The notes beneath the pieces were generated by a model. That model was not told the DNA's origin. It was given only the letters and a program-made list of their open reading frames with translations, and did not search any database. From positions 25,020-89,019 of IMG/VR virus record IMGVR_UViG_3300032323_000739: a stretch of DNA of 64,000 nucleotides; one strand, 5' to 3'. The DNA is from a virus. A program made the position numbers and the translations under genes. Below are positions 57,619-64,000 of the stretch, piece by piece; position 1 is the stretch's first letter, and every line of letters starts with the position of its first letter.

Positions 57619-58713
57619 TTAGTTCTTGTGCTGAGCAGCCGCAATGTACTTGCCAAATTTGTCGTGAAACTCGTCAAAGCAGTCAATTTCGTCTGGATCC
57701 AACGGAAGTTGATATTGGGTAAGAGCAAGTTTGGTGCCCATAACTACCAATTCAGTTTCAAAATTGTCCATCATAAAACGGAAGAAATGATTAACTTTTT
57801 CGTTAAACTTCTTATCGTTTTTGTCAGATGAGTCTTTAAGCTCGTAGCACAGAGATACAGTTAGTGAGTACATGGCTGAGATCTCTTTGGTATCCATCTT
57901 TTTAACTTTACCTGCTAGGATGTCCTCAGGTTTTGGCATCTTACTGGCAATCTTGCGATGAGCCATAAACTTAACAGCCAATCCTTCGCCGACGGCACCG
58001 GACACTAGATCCATAAGAACTGTTTCGTCAGTATCGTCGTCTTCTAGCAGTTCAGATACAAAACTCCAAGAACGGGGAGTAGCAAAACTACGACTTGCAG
58101 ATTTTGGATCAAAGTCGTACAAATCTTTTTTGGCAAACGTGCAGTAACCAACTACGTCTCTGTGAACACGATTATCGGTAGCCCATTGTGACCAGTCGTC
58201 AAAGTCCACACGCATTTCCAAATGTAGGAAACGATTAGCCAACGGAGCAGGCATACGATATGTTACACCTTTATCTGCTTCTCTGTTACCAGCGGCAACG
58301 ATTAGAACATTATCTGGCAGATGATACTGACCCACACGACGATTCAAAATAAGTTGATAAGCCGCCGCTTGTACACTGGGTGCGGCACTGTTCATTTCGT
58401 CAAGGAACAAAATGACATTTGGAAATTGACTAGCAAATTCGTTGTTGGGCAGTTCGGAAGGAGCACCCCAAACCATAGTACCTGAGTTGCTGTCAAAATA
58501 AGGAATACCCTTAATATCAGTAGGTTCCCAAAGACTCAAACGAATGTCAATTACATGAGCCGACATTTCTGCACCAATTTGGTGAATAATATCAGACTTG
58601 CCAATTCCTGGGGGACCCCAAAGGAAAATTGGACGCTGTTTCTTAAATGCCTTACGGATAGCGTTTTTAGCACCATTAGGACTGACTTGACGATTGATAA
58701 TTTCTGCTGCCAT
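57619..58713 (-). CDS. MoxR-family AAA+ ATPase
   Basis: 364 aa. Walker A GPPGIGKS (residues 33-40) in RPIFLWGPPGIGKSDI, Walker B in NVILFLDEMNSA, sensor 1-like LIVAAGNREAD, and the MoxR-type block YRMPAPLANRFLHLEM. The C-terminal ~120 residues are helical. It probably acts as a chaperone-like remodeller of the VWA protein encoded next. Start supported by AAGGAG, 7 bases upstream, and by a consensus promoter 41 bases upstream. Confidence 0.85.
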   Translation of the reverse strand: MAAEIINRQVSPNGAKNAIRKAFKKQRPIFLWGPPGIGKSDIIHQIGAEMSAHVIDIRLSLWEPTDIKGIPYFDSNSGTMVWGAPSELPNNEFASQFPNVILFLDEMNSAAPSVQAAAYQLILNRRVGQYHLPDNVLIVAAGNREADKGVTYRMPAPLANRFLHLEMRVDFDDWSQWATDNRVHRDVVGYCTFAKKDLYDFDPKSASRSFATPRSWSFVSELLEDDDTDETVLMDLVSGAVGEGLAVKFMAHRKIASKMPKPEDILAGKVKKMDTKEISAMYSLTVSLCYELKDSSDKNDKKFNEKVNHFFRFMMDNFETELVVMGTKLALTQYQLPLDPDEIDCFDEFHDKFGKYIAAAQHKN

Positions 58714-58753
58714 TATTGCTCCTTAAAAGTTGAATCAGTTTCGCAGTATCATT

Positions 58754-58782
58754 AGTATAGTTTCGCTCCTATACTTTGTCAA
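58754..58782 (-). promoter_or_regulatory. Consensus-like sigma70 promoter for the moxR-like gene
   Basis: On the minus strand, TTGACA (58777-58782) and TATACT (58754-58759) are separated by exactly 17 bases. It lies in the 113-base gap 58714-58826, the longest non-coding stretch of the window; nothing else was seen in this gap. Confidence 0.75.
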
Positions 58783-58826
58783 CTTCAGATTGTATGTTTG
58801 GCTAAATGTGGGTTTTTAACAACAGT

Positions 58827-59216
58827 TTATTCTTCGTTTTGAGCTTTTCGTTTCATGGCTTTTATCAAACCATATCTGTGAACATCGCCTGCAAATAAGT
58901 GAAGTTCGAAATTTTTACGTTCGCTGAGAACTGTTATAGATTCTTCACTAAGATGATACGGACAATCGATAAACTTGTCCAAAAACAGTATAACTTCTGG
59001 TTTTAGATCTAAACTTAAAGGAAATGGAACTTCGTAGACTCTTAAGTCCAAATTATTTTTAACAAAGTCTAACCCTTCGTCAGTAAGGCGCAACCCGCCT
59101 TCTTTTTTAAGTCTAGTATTTTTCCACCACTTACGAAGATGTATTTTTACATTTTCTTCAGTAACAGATTGTTCGGCAGATTTTAAGAAAATTCGTGTAT
59201 ATGTTTCTTGGTTCAT
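58827..59216 (-). CDS. Conserved T4-like phage hypothetical protein
   Basis: 129 aa. ETYTRIFLKSAEQSVTEENVKIHLRKWWKNTRLKKEGGLRLTDEGLDFV looks like a winged-helix-type N-terminal region (LRLTDEG is typical of the wing-preceding helix). The C-terminal LDLKPEVILFLDKFIDCPYHLSEESITVLSERKNFELHLFAGD would pack beside it. Similar proteins occur in T4-like marine phages without assigned function. ATGA overlap with the upstream small gene. A DNA-binding role is possible but not shown. Confidence 0.65.
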   Translation of the reverse strand: MNQETYTRIFLKSAEQSVTEENVKIHLRKWWKNTRLKKEGGLRLTDEGLDFVKNNLDLRVYEVPFPLSLDLKPEVILFLDKFIDCPYHLSEESITVLSERKNFELHLFAGDVHRYGLIKAMKRKAQNEE

Positions 59217-59497
59217 TTCACTTCTTCACCTTGCGTCAATTTTACAACCGCAAAGTCTTTAGTATTGAACATGGTGTTTAGTTTTTTTGCCAAGTTGTGT
59301 GCATGGCCAGGATTGGAGAAACTTACTTTTTTATACTTACTGCCAGCATAGCCGCCTAGGCTATTTTGACTTTTTAAGTTAAAAGGACGACCTTTAAAGA
59401 ACACAGCCCAAATGGCCTCTGCTTCTAATATTTGATCGCTTTTAAATGTTTTTTTGTTTATGTTTTCTAGTACTACATTTGGTTTTGGACGGCTCAT
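59213..59497 (-). CDS. Small conserved phage hypothetical protein
   Basis: 94 aa from the ATG ending at 59497, chosen because GGAG lies 10 bases upstream; a GTG six bases earlier is possible. MSRPKPNVVLENINKKTFKSDQILEAEAIWAVFFKGRPFNLKS, then GPGHAHNLAKKL-like residues (NPGHAHNLAKKLNTMF) and FAVVKLTQGEEV. Basic N-terminus, no membrane segment. Recognised only as a type of small protein found near the RNase H gene in T4-like marine phages. Confidence 0.65.
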   Translation of the reverse strand: MSRPKPNVVLENINKKTFKSDQILEAEAIWAVFFKGRPFNLKSQNSLGGYAGSKYKKVSFSNPGHAHNLAKKLNTMFNTKDFAVVKLTQGEEVK

Positions 59498-59540
59498 ATA
59501 CACATATCTCCAATATATGCGTATATTTAGCCCAACTAGG

Positions 59541-59786
59541 TTAGTTTTTGTCCCAACTACCGCCGTCCATTTTTACCTGTACTTCTGGTTCATTACTAGA
59601 GGTTTTTTGTATTAAACCTTCGTAATTACCTGCTAGTCGTGTCATTACTAAGGCTAATGTGTGACTAAGATTTTTAGCAGTAACAATGTCTAGTTTAATC
59701 TCTCGCTGGTTGCTATTTTCGGCACCTTTGACTTGATTAATAAATTGTTGTATAGCAGTGGTATTAATTAAATTATTTTGAGACAT
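59541..59786 (-). CDS. Small hypothetical protein
   Basis: 81 aa, not recognised. It is predicted mostly helical: NNLINTTAIQQFINQVKGAENSNQREIKLDIVTAKNLSHTLALVMTRLAGNYEGLIQK, with an acidic polar end. It begins 14 bases inside the 3' end of the upstream gene and is followed by a 43-base gap in which CTAAATA on the minus strand faintly resembles a late promoter. No function can be inferred. Confidence 0.6.
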   Translation of the reverse strand: MSQNNLINTTAIQQFINQVKGAENSNQREIKLDIVTAKNLSHTLALVMTRLAGNYEGLIQKTSSNEPEVQVKMDGGSWDKN

Positions 59787-60246
59787 TGGATAACCTCTGT
59801 TTCATTTCTAACTCTGTTCTAAATGGTCCTTCATATACATTTCTTTCAATAGTAATTAATTTAGGACAAAAACTTTTTACCCACCCTTTATTAAACTTAA
59901 TAATATAGTATCCTGCACAATAAACTGATTTTGATTTTCCGCTTTTTGTAAATAACGGAAGATTGCGTCTTACATCAAACATTGGATTGTGTGGTTCGCT
60001 ACTTGCTGGATAACTGTGTACTTCTTTTTCGATGTTTTGTTTAACTTCAAACGATTTGGTTACAAAGAAATCTTTTCCAAAAGTTTCAAATAGTTTTTTC
60101 TTATTGTCGAACGTAGTAATTTTATCTTTACTACTAAAGACATATTTTTTTTGTTCAGTGACTTTAAGAATTCCAACTTTATTTCCGTGATCTTCGACGA
60201 TCCAGAATTTACCATCTACAATGGGTTTAGCATGTAATTCATTCAT
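59773..60246 (-). CDS. Conserved phage hypothetical protein
   Basis: 157 aa. NELHAKPIVDGKFWIVEDHGNKVGILKVTEQKKYVFSSKD, KKLFETFGKDFF, PMFDVRRNLPLFTKSGKSKSVYCAGYYIIKFNKGWVKSFCPKLITIERNVYEGPFRTELEMKQRL. The second half (RNLPLFTKS, YCAGYYIIKF, GPFRTELEMK) is a block I associate with small proteins next to RNase H in T4-like cyanophages. Function unknown. ATGA overlap with the exonuclease gene upstream, suggesting a related replication role. Confidence 0.65.
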   Translation of the reverse strand: MNELHAKPIVDGKFWIVEDHGNKVGILKVTEQKKYVFSSKDKITTFDNKKKLFETFGKDFFVTKSFEVKQNIEKEVHSYPASSEPHNPMFDVRRNLPLFTKSGKSKSVYCAGYYIIKFNKGWVKSFCPKLITIERNVYEGPFRTELEMKQRLSNVSK

Positions 60247-61211
60247 TTATGATACCTCGCATTTAATGGTTCGGCATATTGTTGTGCCTGTTCAGAAATT
60301 TTCTTAAGATCATATAGTTGGCAAAATTTAAGTAAACGAATACCAACTTGACTAACACTTTTTTCTTTATCAATATTTTCTTTAATAGTGCCAAATATTT
60401 TTTCTTTAATATCGTCTGGTTGTTGTGTAAGGTCAATCAATCTACGATTACGTTCGTAATCCTCTAGTACACGATGTTCTTCGCCATTATGATCGACCCA
60501 ACGTTGTAGCATGAGATTGTTCCATGCAAATCCTTTATTTTGTCTATCTCGAAACGCTTCTTCTAATTTGTTTTTACGAACTTTTGGATATGCAGAAAAT
60601 ACGTTGTCACTGCTGTCTCCACGAATACATTTTTCAAACAATAGCCACTGCGGATCTGGAATAGCCTTAGGCTCTTTAGTTTTAGTATCTAAAACACGAT
60701 TTCCTTTTTTATCAAAAATACCTTCATGTGTAATGTGATGTTCCATTACACCATTATACTGGCTTACATTAGGTGCAATAAGTTGAACAAAGTCGCTGTC
60801 AGTACTGATAATAACGTGCTTTGAGTCAGGATGACTTTGAATCCAGCCAGCAATTAAGTCATCGGCTTCTAATTGAGGATTCTGTAGTACAGTACAGTTA
60901 GTCTTTTCTGCAATAAAATCTTTGAACATGTCAAAACTTTCCCAGAACAATTGATCCTCTTCTTGTTCTTTAGGCGTCAGAGCCGCACGAGCATCACTGC
61001 GATTTCGTTTATACGGTTCGTAGTAATCCTTACGCCAACTACGACCTTCAAGACAAAATACTACGTGACTACCTTCAAAGTCCTGCCATGCTTTTTTGAT
61101 ACTGTTTAGTGTGATATGAAATGCCATGCCAAGTTTAATATCAGCATCGCCCTTAATTACATGTCTAGCACGGAAAAATGTGTTAGCAGTATCAACTAGA
61201 ATATATGTCAT
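60243..61211 (-). CDS. rnh: 5'-3' exonuclease / RNase H (T4 Rnh type)
   Basis: 322 aa, near the length of T4 RNase H. Conserved acidic residues are seen in ILVDTANTFFRARH, HVVFCLEGRSWRKDYYEPYKRNR, LEADDLIAGWIQ (two Asp and Glu of the metal site), VIISTDSDFVQL and CIRGDSSDNVF (helix-hairpin-helix entry). These are the FEN-1/5'-3' exonuclease blocks in order. It would remove RNA primers and flaps during lagging-strand synthesis. ATGA overlap with the upstream gene. Assignment firm for the superfamily and good for the T4 rnh role. Confidence 0.85.
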   Translation of the reverse strand: MTYILVDTANTFFRARHVIKGDADIKLGMAFHITLNSIKKAWQDFEGSHVVFCLEGRSWRKDYYEPYKRNRSDARAALTPKEQEEDQLFWESFDMFKDFIAEKTNCTVLQNPQLEADDLIAGWIQSHPDSKHVIISTDSDFVQLIAPNVSQYNGVMEHHITHEGIFDKKGNRVLDTKTKEPKAIPDPQWLLFEKCIRGDSSDNVFSAYPKVRKNKLEEAFRDRQNKGFAWNNLMLQRWVDHNGEEHRVLEDYERNRRLIDLTQQPDDIKEKIFGTIKENIDKEKSVSQVGIRLLKFCQLYDLKKISEQAQQYAEPLNARYHK

Positions 61212-61639
61212 GAAACTTCCGATTTACCTTCAGCAATTTTCTTAACATTGATAAAACCGGCACCTCGGTCTGTCATATCAATGCCTTCTTCGCCGGCTAT
61301 GTCTCTACACAAAGTCCTAAACCAACGATCTACTATTTCTTCGTCTGGATCACCGTCAAAACCATAACCTTCTTGCTTTAATTGTAACACAAACTGATCG
61401 TTCCAGTCAAGTTCAAAAAACCCGTTACGTAGATTTTCTTTATTGACGTGAGTTTCTAGCACACCAACATAGGGTTCTCCTCGAGCAGTGGCACGCTCTT
61501 TTGGAGTCATTAATGCTTCTTCTGCCGCACGTTTAGCATCCTCTGCTATTTTTAATGCTTCTTCTGCCGCTTGTTTGGCTTCTTGTTTGGCTTGCTCCAA
61601 CTTATCAATACCAAATACTCGTTTAATAATGTTTTTCAT
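61208..61639 (-). CDS. Hypothetical protein with N-terminal coiled coil
   Basis: 143 aa from the ATG ending at 61639 (TAATG overlap with queE). Residues ~10-45 are an Ala/Lys/Glu-rich coiled coil (KQEAKQAAEEALKIAEDAKR). The rest (GVLETHVNKENLRNGFFELDWNDQFVLQLKQEGYGFDGDPDEEIVDRWFRTLCRDI) resembles a conserved module in T4-like marine phages (FFELDWN...F...L...GY.G..DE.IVD.WF...C..I). Function unknown; coiled coil suggests oligomerisation. Confidence 0.7.
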   Translation of the reverse strand: MKNIIKRVFGIDKLEQAKQEAKQAAEEALKIAEDAKRAAEEALMTPKERATARGEPYVGVLETHVNKENLRNGFFELDWNDQFVLQLKQEGYGFDGDPDEEIVDRWFRTLCRDIAGEEGIDMTDRGAGFINVKKIAEGKSEVS

Positions 61640-62499
61640 TATGTACCCCACTCATTTTTAAATAAAGGTACTTGTAAACGATCTGAATAACGTAAACCGT
61701 TTTTCATTGCGAATTCTGCCACTCGACGATTGTTTAGTGTATATACACTTTCAACACCGCCAACGGGCATCAAATAACAAGGACCTGTAAATCCTTCTGC
61801 ACGATAGATATCTAAAGTTTCTAATGCTTCTTCTGCGTCTTCTTCTGTAGCAATTACAAATTTAAGATATGTATATCCTACTTCCTGATAAGAACATACT
61901 ACGTCTGGCTTAATAGCATCTGCTCGACTTTCACCACTGCAACTAAGTTTAGCACTAACACTAAATGTTACTTCGTGAGTTTTAGGCATACCCAACGGAG
62001 GTTGTTGCCATGCAATTAAAAAGTCTTTAAAACTACAATGTAGTTCTTGAGTACCGTTAGTTTCAAATGTAATTTCTTTTAACCCACGCATGCGAGGGTC
62101 GCTAATTAATGCTTCGTACTCTCGTTGCCAACCTAGCAAAGGTTCGCCGCCTGTAATAACCAAATGTTCATCTTCCCAACGCTTGTTAGGCAGTACTGCT
62201 AATGTTTTGTCTATGATTTCATCAACAGTATAAAACGGACTTAGATGTTTAAAGGAGGGATGCCAACTGGCATAACTATCGCAACCTGTGCTAACTAATG
62301 GCAGCTCTTCGTAACTTTTATAGAGATGAACATTAGCGGCGATCGGTTCTACTTCTGTAGTGTTTGCACCTTTAGGCATACCAAACCCGGCACATTTAAA
62401 ATTACAGCCAAAAGTACGCATAAACACAGATGGGACGCCCATGTAGCGTCCTTCACCTTGAATACTGTAAAATAATTCAGCAAGTTTAATTTGACTCAT
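61639..62499 (-). CDS. queE: 7-carboxy-7-deazaguanine synthase (QueE), phage type
   Basis: 286 aa. LAELFYSIQGEGRYMGVPSVFMRTFGCNFKC is the QueE N-terminus, with VITGGEPLLGWQ and ITFETNGTQEL as further landmarks. The cluster motif is non-canonical: C32 and C36 are followed by a Phe where the third Cys is expected, and the next Cys (C73, in STGCDSYASWHP) comes after a long insert. Insert-bearing motifs are known in some QueE enzymes, and I recall this GCDSYxSW form from T4-like phages. It forms the 7-deazaguanine core for queuosine/preQ0-type nucleotides. FolE, encoded nearby, supplies the first step. Confidence 0.85.
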   Translation of the reverse strand: MSQIKLAELFYSIQGEGRYMGVPSVFMRTFGCNFKCAGFGMPKGANTTEVEPIAANVHLYKSYEELPLVSTGCDSYASWHPSFKHLSPFYTVDEIIDKTLAVLPNKRWEDEHLVITGGEPLLGWQREYEALISDPRMRGLKEITFETNGTQELHCSFKDFLIAWQQPPLGMPKTHEVTFSVSAKLSCSGESRADAIKPDVVCSYQEVGYTYLKFVIATEEDAEEALETLDIYRAEGFTGPCYLMPVGGVESVYTLNNRRVAEFAMKNGLRYSDRLQVPLFKNEWGT

Positions 62500-62774
62500 T
62501 GTTTTAATATTTCCATTGTTGCGATTTTAGCAATACGATCGCCAAAATCTTGATCATTGGTAATGATATAGGTTTGGTTAAAGTTTCTGTCTTTCTGACG
62601 ATCGTAATGTCTAAACTCAACAATTTTTCCACCTACAGCACTATAGACTTTAAAGTTTAACACAGGATCGCTTTCAACACAATCTTCTGAAGCTCGAATT
62701 TTTCCAATAGATACACATTCTAGCGTGTCTTCTTCTTGAAGCCAATTGCGTAATTTTCTTTTAAGCCAACTCAT
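62496..62774 (-). CDS. Small hypothetical protein
   Basis: 92 aa from the ATG ending at 62774 (ATGA overlap). SWLKRKLRNWLQEEDTLECVSIGKIRASEDCVESDPVLNFKVYSAVGGKIVEFRHYDRQKDRNFNQTYIITNDQDFGDRIAKIATMEILKQ. This resembles a small T4-like phage protein (LNFKVY.A.GG.I.E.R.YD...D....YII...D). No function known. It starts with a basic amphipathic segment and overlaps queE by four bases at its 3' end. Confidence 0.65.
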   Translation of the reverse strand: MSWLKRKLRNWLQEEDTLECVSIGKIRASEDCVESDPVLNFKVYSAVGGKIVEFRHYDRQKDRNFNQTYIITNDQDFGDRIAKIATMEILKQ

Positions 62775-62986
62775 ACACGATCCTTTAACCAAGCGTCAAC
62801 TTGTGCCTCTGCTTCTTCTTGAGTAACTGCATAAGCATAAATCCAATAACAGTCATCTTTACCTTTAATGTCAAACGGCACAGTCCCGCCAAACATTATT
62901 CCGTTTTCTAAAAATCTTTTAACTTCGAATTTTTTTAGATTTTTAGCACGATTGATTAAATCGTTAGCCATATCTACAGAGTTCAT
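62771..62986 (-). CDS. Small hypothetical protein
   Basis: 71 aa. NSVDMANDLINRAKNLKKFEVKRFLENGIMFGGTVPFDIKGKDDCYWIYAYAVTQEEAEAQVDAWLKDRV: a helix, a short beta region and a terminal helix. The ending (VTQEEAEAQVDAWL) is typical of small phage proteins that follow a ferredoxin-like fold, but I cannot name a family. An internal ATG five codons in could be the true start. Coupled to both neighbours by ATGA overlaps. Confidence 0.6.
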   Translation of the reverse strand: MNSVDMANDLINRAKNLKKFEVKRFLENGIMFGGTVPFDIKGKDDCYWIYAYAVTQEEAEAQVDAWLKDRV

Positions 62987-63474
62987 TCTTCCTCCTTAAA
63001 CTCTACACAGTTACCATCTTCATCTGCTACAACAATCTTTACTTGATTGCCGTCTTCGTCTTCAATAACAATAGGACCCCATATCCAACATTGATTGTCG
63101 TTTTGCAACCAACCTTGGTCTTCTAATGCATATGCGCCTTCATCTTCAACAAGTGATTCTAGTTCGGCACGTTCATCTTCGTCTAAGTCTTCGGGCCAAT
63201 CAAATTCTTCCCAACAACCGTCAAATGTTTCAATAAGTTCAACATCTTCGATATTTGGGCCAGGAAAGTTATATACATCGATGCTGTCTTTAGCACCATC
63301 GCCGCCCGGAACATAGTCAAATTCAAATTCAGGGGGTTTATCGTCAGAAGTAGTAACATACCAACTTCCTGAACGCCATCCTGTTCTATGAATAATTGTC
63401 AAACCGTCTTTGCTAAAATGCTCGTGTTCTTCAATAGATTTTTTGTAGTAATTTCGAATTTTCCAAGTAGCCAT
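62983..63474 (-). CDS. Acidic hypothetical protein
   Basis: 163 aa, strongly acidic: repeated Asp/Glu runs in EEFDWPEDLDEDERAELESLVEDEGAYALEDQGW and at the C-terminus. TWKIRNYYKKSIEEHEHFSKDGLTIIHRTGWRSGSWYVTTSDDKPPEF is a Trp-rich N-terminal region, and DNQCWIWGPIVIEDEDGN a final beta segment. A domain of this kind is seen in T4-like marine phages. The charge resembles DNA mimics, but that is only a compositional remark. TAATG overlap with the upstream small gene. Confidence 0.65.
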   Translation of the reverse strand: MATWKIRNYYKKSIEEHEHFSKDGLTIIHRTGWRSGSWYVTTSDDKPPEFEFDYVPGGDGAKDSIDVYNFPGPNIEDVELIETFDGCWEEFDWPEDLDEDERAELESLVEDEGAYALEDQGWLQNDNQCWIWGPIVIEDEDGNQVKIVVADEDGNCVEFKEEE

Positions 63475-63659
63475 TATTTTGCCCTTCCACTAGTGCAACT
63501 ATCGTTCCAAAGTTCCTGAGCTTGCATTCTGTATTCGTACAATTCTTTTTCTGCTTTGTACTCTTCTTCTGTAAAACGGTGCCAGCCGATACAATCACCA
63601 GTGGGACTACGTCCGCACCCACAAGTACCTTTTTTCATATTTTCTACTTTCGGTGTCAT
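63474..63659 (-). CDS. Small Cys-rich conserved phage protein
   Basis: 61 aa from the ATG ending at 63659, chosen because AAGGAA lies 6 bases upstream; a longer reading would run into the folE coding end. MTPKVENMKKGTCGCGRSPTGDCIGWHRFTEEEYKAEKELYEYRMQAQELWNDSC. The N-terminal CGCGRSPTGxCxGWH is a CDGSH-like or zinc-binding short motif, followed by a single helix. Possibly a metal-binding protein; function unknown. Located between folE and the acidic gene. Confidence 0.65.
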   Translation of the reverse strand: MTPKVENMKKGTCGCGRSPTGDCIGWHRFTEEEYKAEKELYEYRMQAQELWNDSCTSGRAK

Positions 63660-63669
63660 GTATGTTTCC

Positions 63670-64000
63670 TTATCTTGGAGCAAAGTCTTGCTGTAGTTTA
63701 ATATTATCAAAGAATTCTTTCTTTGTACTTTGATCATCTTTGAACGCACCTTTTAGCACTGTAGTCTGTGTTAAACTAGAATGTGCCATAATACCACGAT
63801 TTTCACAGCAACCGTGTGTGGCCTGGATATAAACACCTACATCTTTAGCACCAGTGGCTTTGGCAATTTCTCTAGCAATATCATTAGCCAGTTCTTCTTG
63901 CAGTGTACCACGTCTAGCACACCACTGAGCAATACGAGTATACTTACTGAGACCGATTAATTTTTCTGCCGCAATAATACCAATATAAGCAACTCCAGCA
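63670..64000 (-). CDS. folE: GTP cyclohydrolase I, 5' end outside window
   Basis: The last 109 codons are visible and the frame is open to the window edge. GIIAAEKLIGLSKYTRIAQWCARRGTLQEEL matches the conserved GLSK...R...Q.QE block, and GVYIQATHGCCENRGIMAHSSLTQTTVLKGAF holds the His and Cys of the zinc/GTP site (EAEHMCMTMRG in bacteria). EFF-type C-terminus as in the family. It converts GTP to dihydroneopterin triphosphate, the first step of folate and of 7-deazaguanine synthesis. With QueE nearby the latter fits, while ThyA/DHFR use would fit folate. Confidence 0.9.
   Translation of the reverse strand, partial: AGVAYIGIIAAEKLIGLSKYTRIAQWCARRGTLQEELANDIAREIAKATGAKDVGVYIQATHGCCENRGIMAHSSLTQTTVLKGAFKDDQSTKKEFFDNIKLQQDFAPR

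Noticed and set aside
1-64000. CRISPR arrays, tRNA genes, integrase, transposase or insertion sequences
   Set aside because: Scanning found no regularly spaced direct repeats, no cloverleaf-like intergenic sequence and no recombinase motifs; gaps are too short to hide them.

Overview
The window looks like a segment of a large, AT-rich, T4-like marine myovirus genome. Evidence: tandem T4/cyanophage-style tail-fibre proteins with a collar domain; a minus-strand block with thymidylate synthase, dihydrofolate reductase, T4 RNase H-type 5'-3' exonuclease, QueE, GTP cyclohydrolase I and a MoxR/VWA pair; almost continuous coding with ATGA/TAATG stop-start overlaps; and octamers resembling T4-type late promoters. 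No integrase, transposase, tRNA, rRNA or CRISPR array was recognised. The host cannot be determined; no photosystem genes are present in the window.

Layout. (A) 1-6506, plus strand: three related fibre/collar proteins (the first is cut by the window edge) and a fourth putative virion protein. (B) 6515-27053, plus: a consensus promoter and hairpin open a very long operon of glycosyltransferase-like proteins, radical SAM enzymes, SGNH hydrolases, a sugar nucleotidyltransferase, a cupin, a RuBisCO-like protein with its own consensus promoter, an APH-type kinase, a sugar phosphate cyclase of the dehydroquinate synthase superfamily, SDR/epimerase enzymes, a methyltransferase and 2-oxoglutarate (2OG) oxygenases. 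(C) 27040-35539, minus: two 430-aa glycosyltransferase-like paralogs, an amidinotransferase, a sulfotransferase, an APS kinase/nucleotidyltransferase fusion, a half-length DegT aminotransferase, a GNAT-like protein and a 2OG hydroxylase. (D) 35591-53567: short blocks of alternating strand with more radical SAM enzymes, 2OG oxygenases, a PP-loop ATPase, a second amidinotransferase, a PLP enzyme and two further 440-aa paralogs. (E) 53545-64000, minus: nucleotide metabolism and conserved T4-like phage genes, ending in a truncated folE.

How it may work together (inference). Regions B-D form a roughly 47-kb accessory biosynthetic island lying between tail-fibre and core genes. Its mix (cyclase, kinase, nucleotidyltransferase, SDRs, PLP aminotransferases, two amidinotransferases, ten radical SAM proteins, seven 2OG oxygenases, a PAPS/sulfotransferase pair and about ten transferase-like proteins) resembles pathways that build and attach an elaborate sugar or (amino/guanidino)cyclitol. 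The target could be the virion, phage DNA or the host envelope. The individual family calls are supported by visible motifs; the product and target are unknown.

No gap between genes exceeds about 115 bases. The longest, 58714-58826, holds a promoter; the others hold promoters, hairpins or ribosome binding sites, described below.
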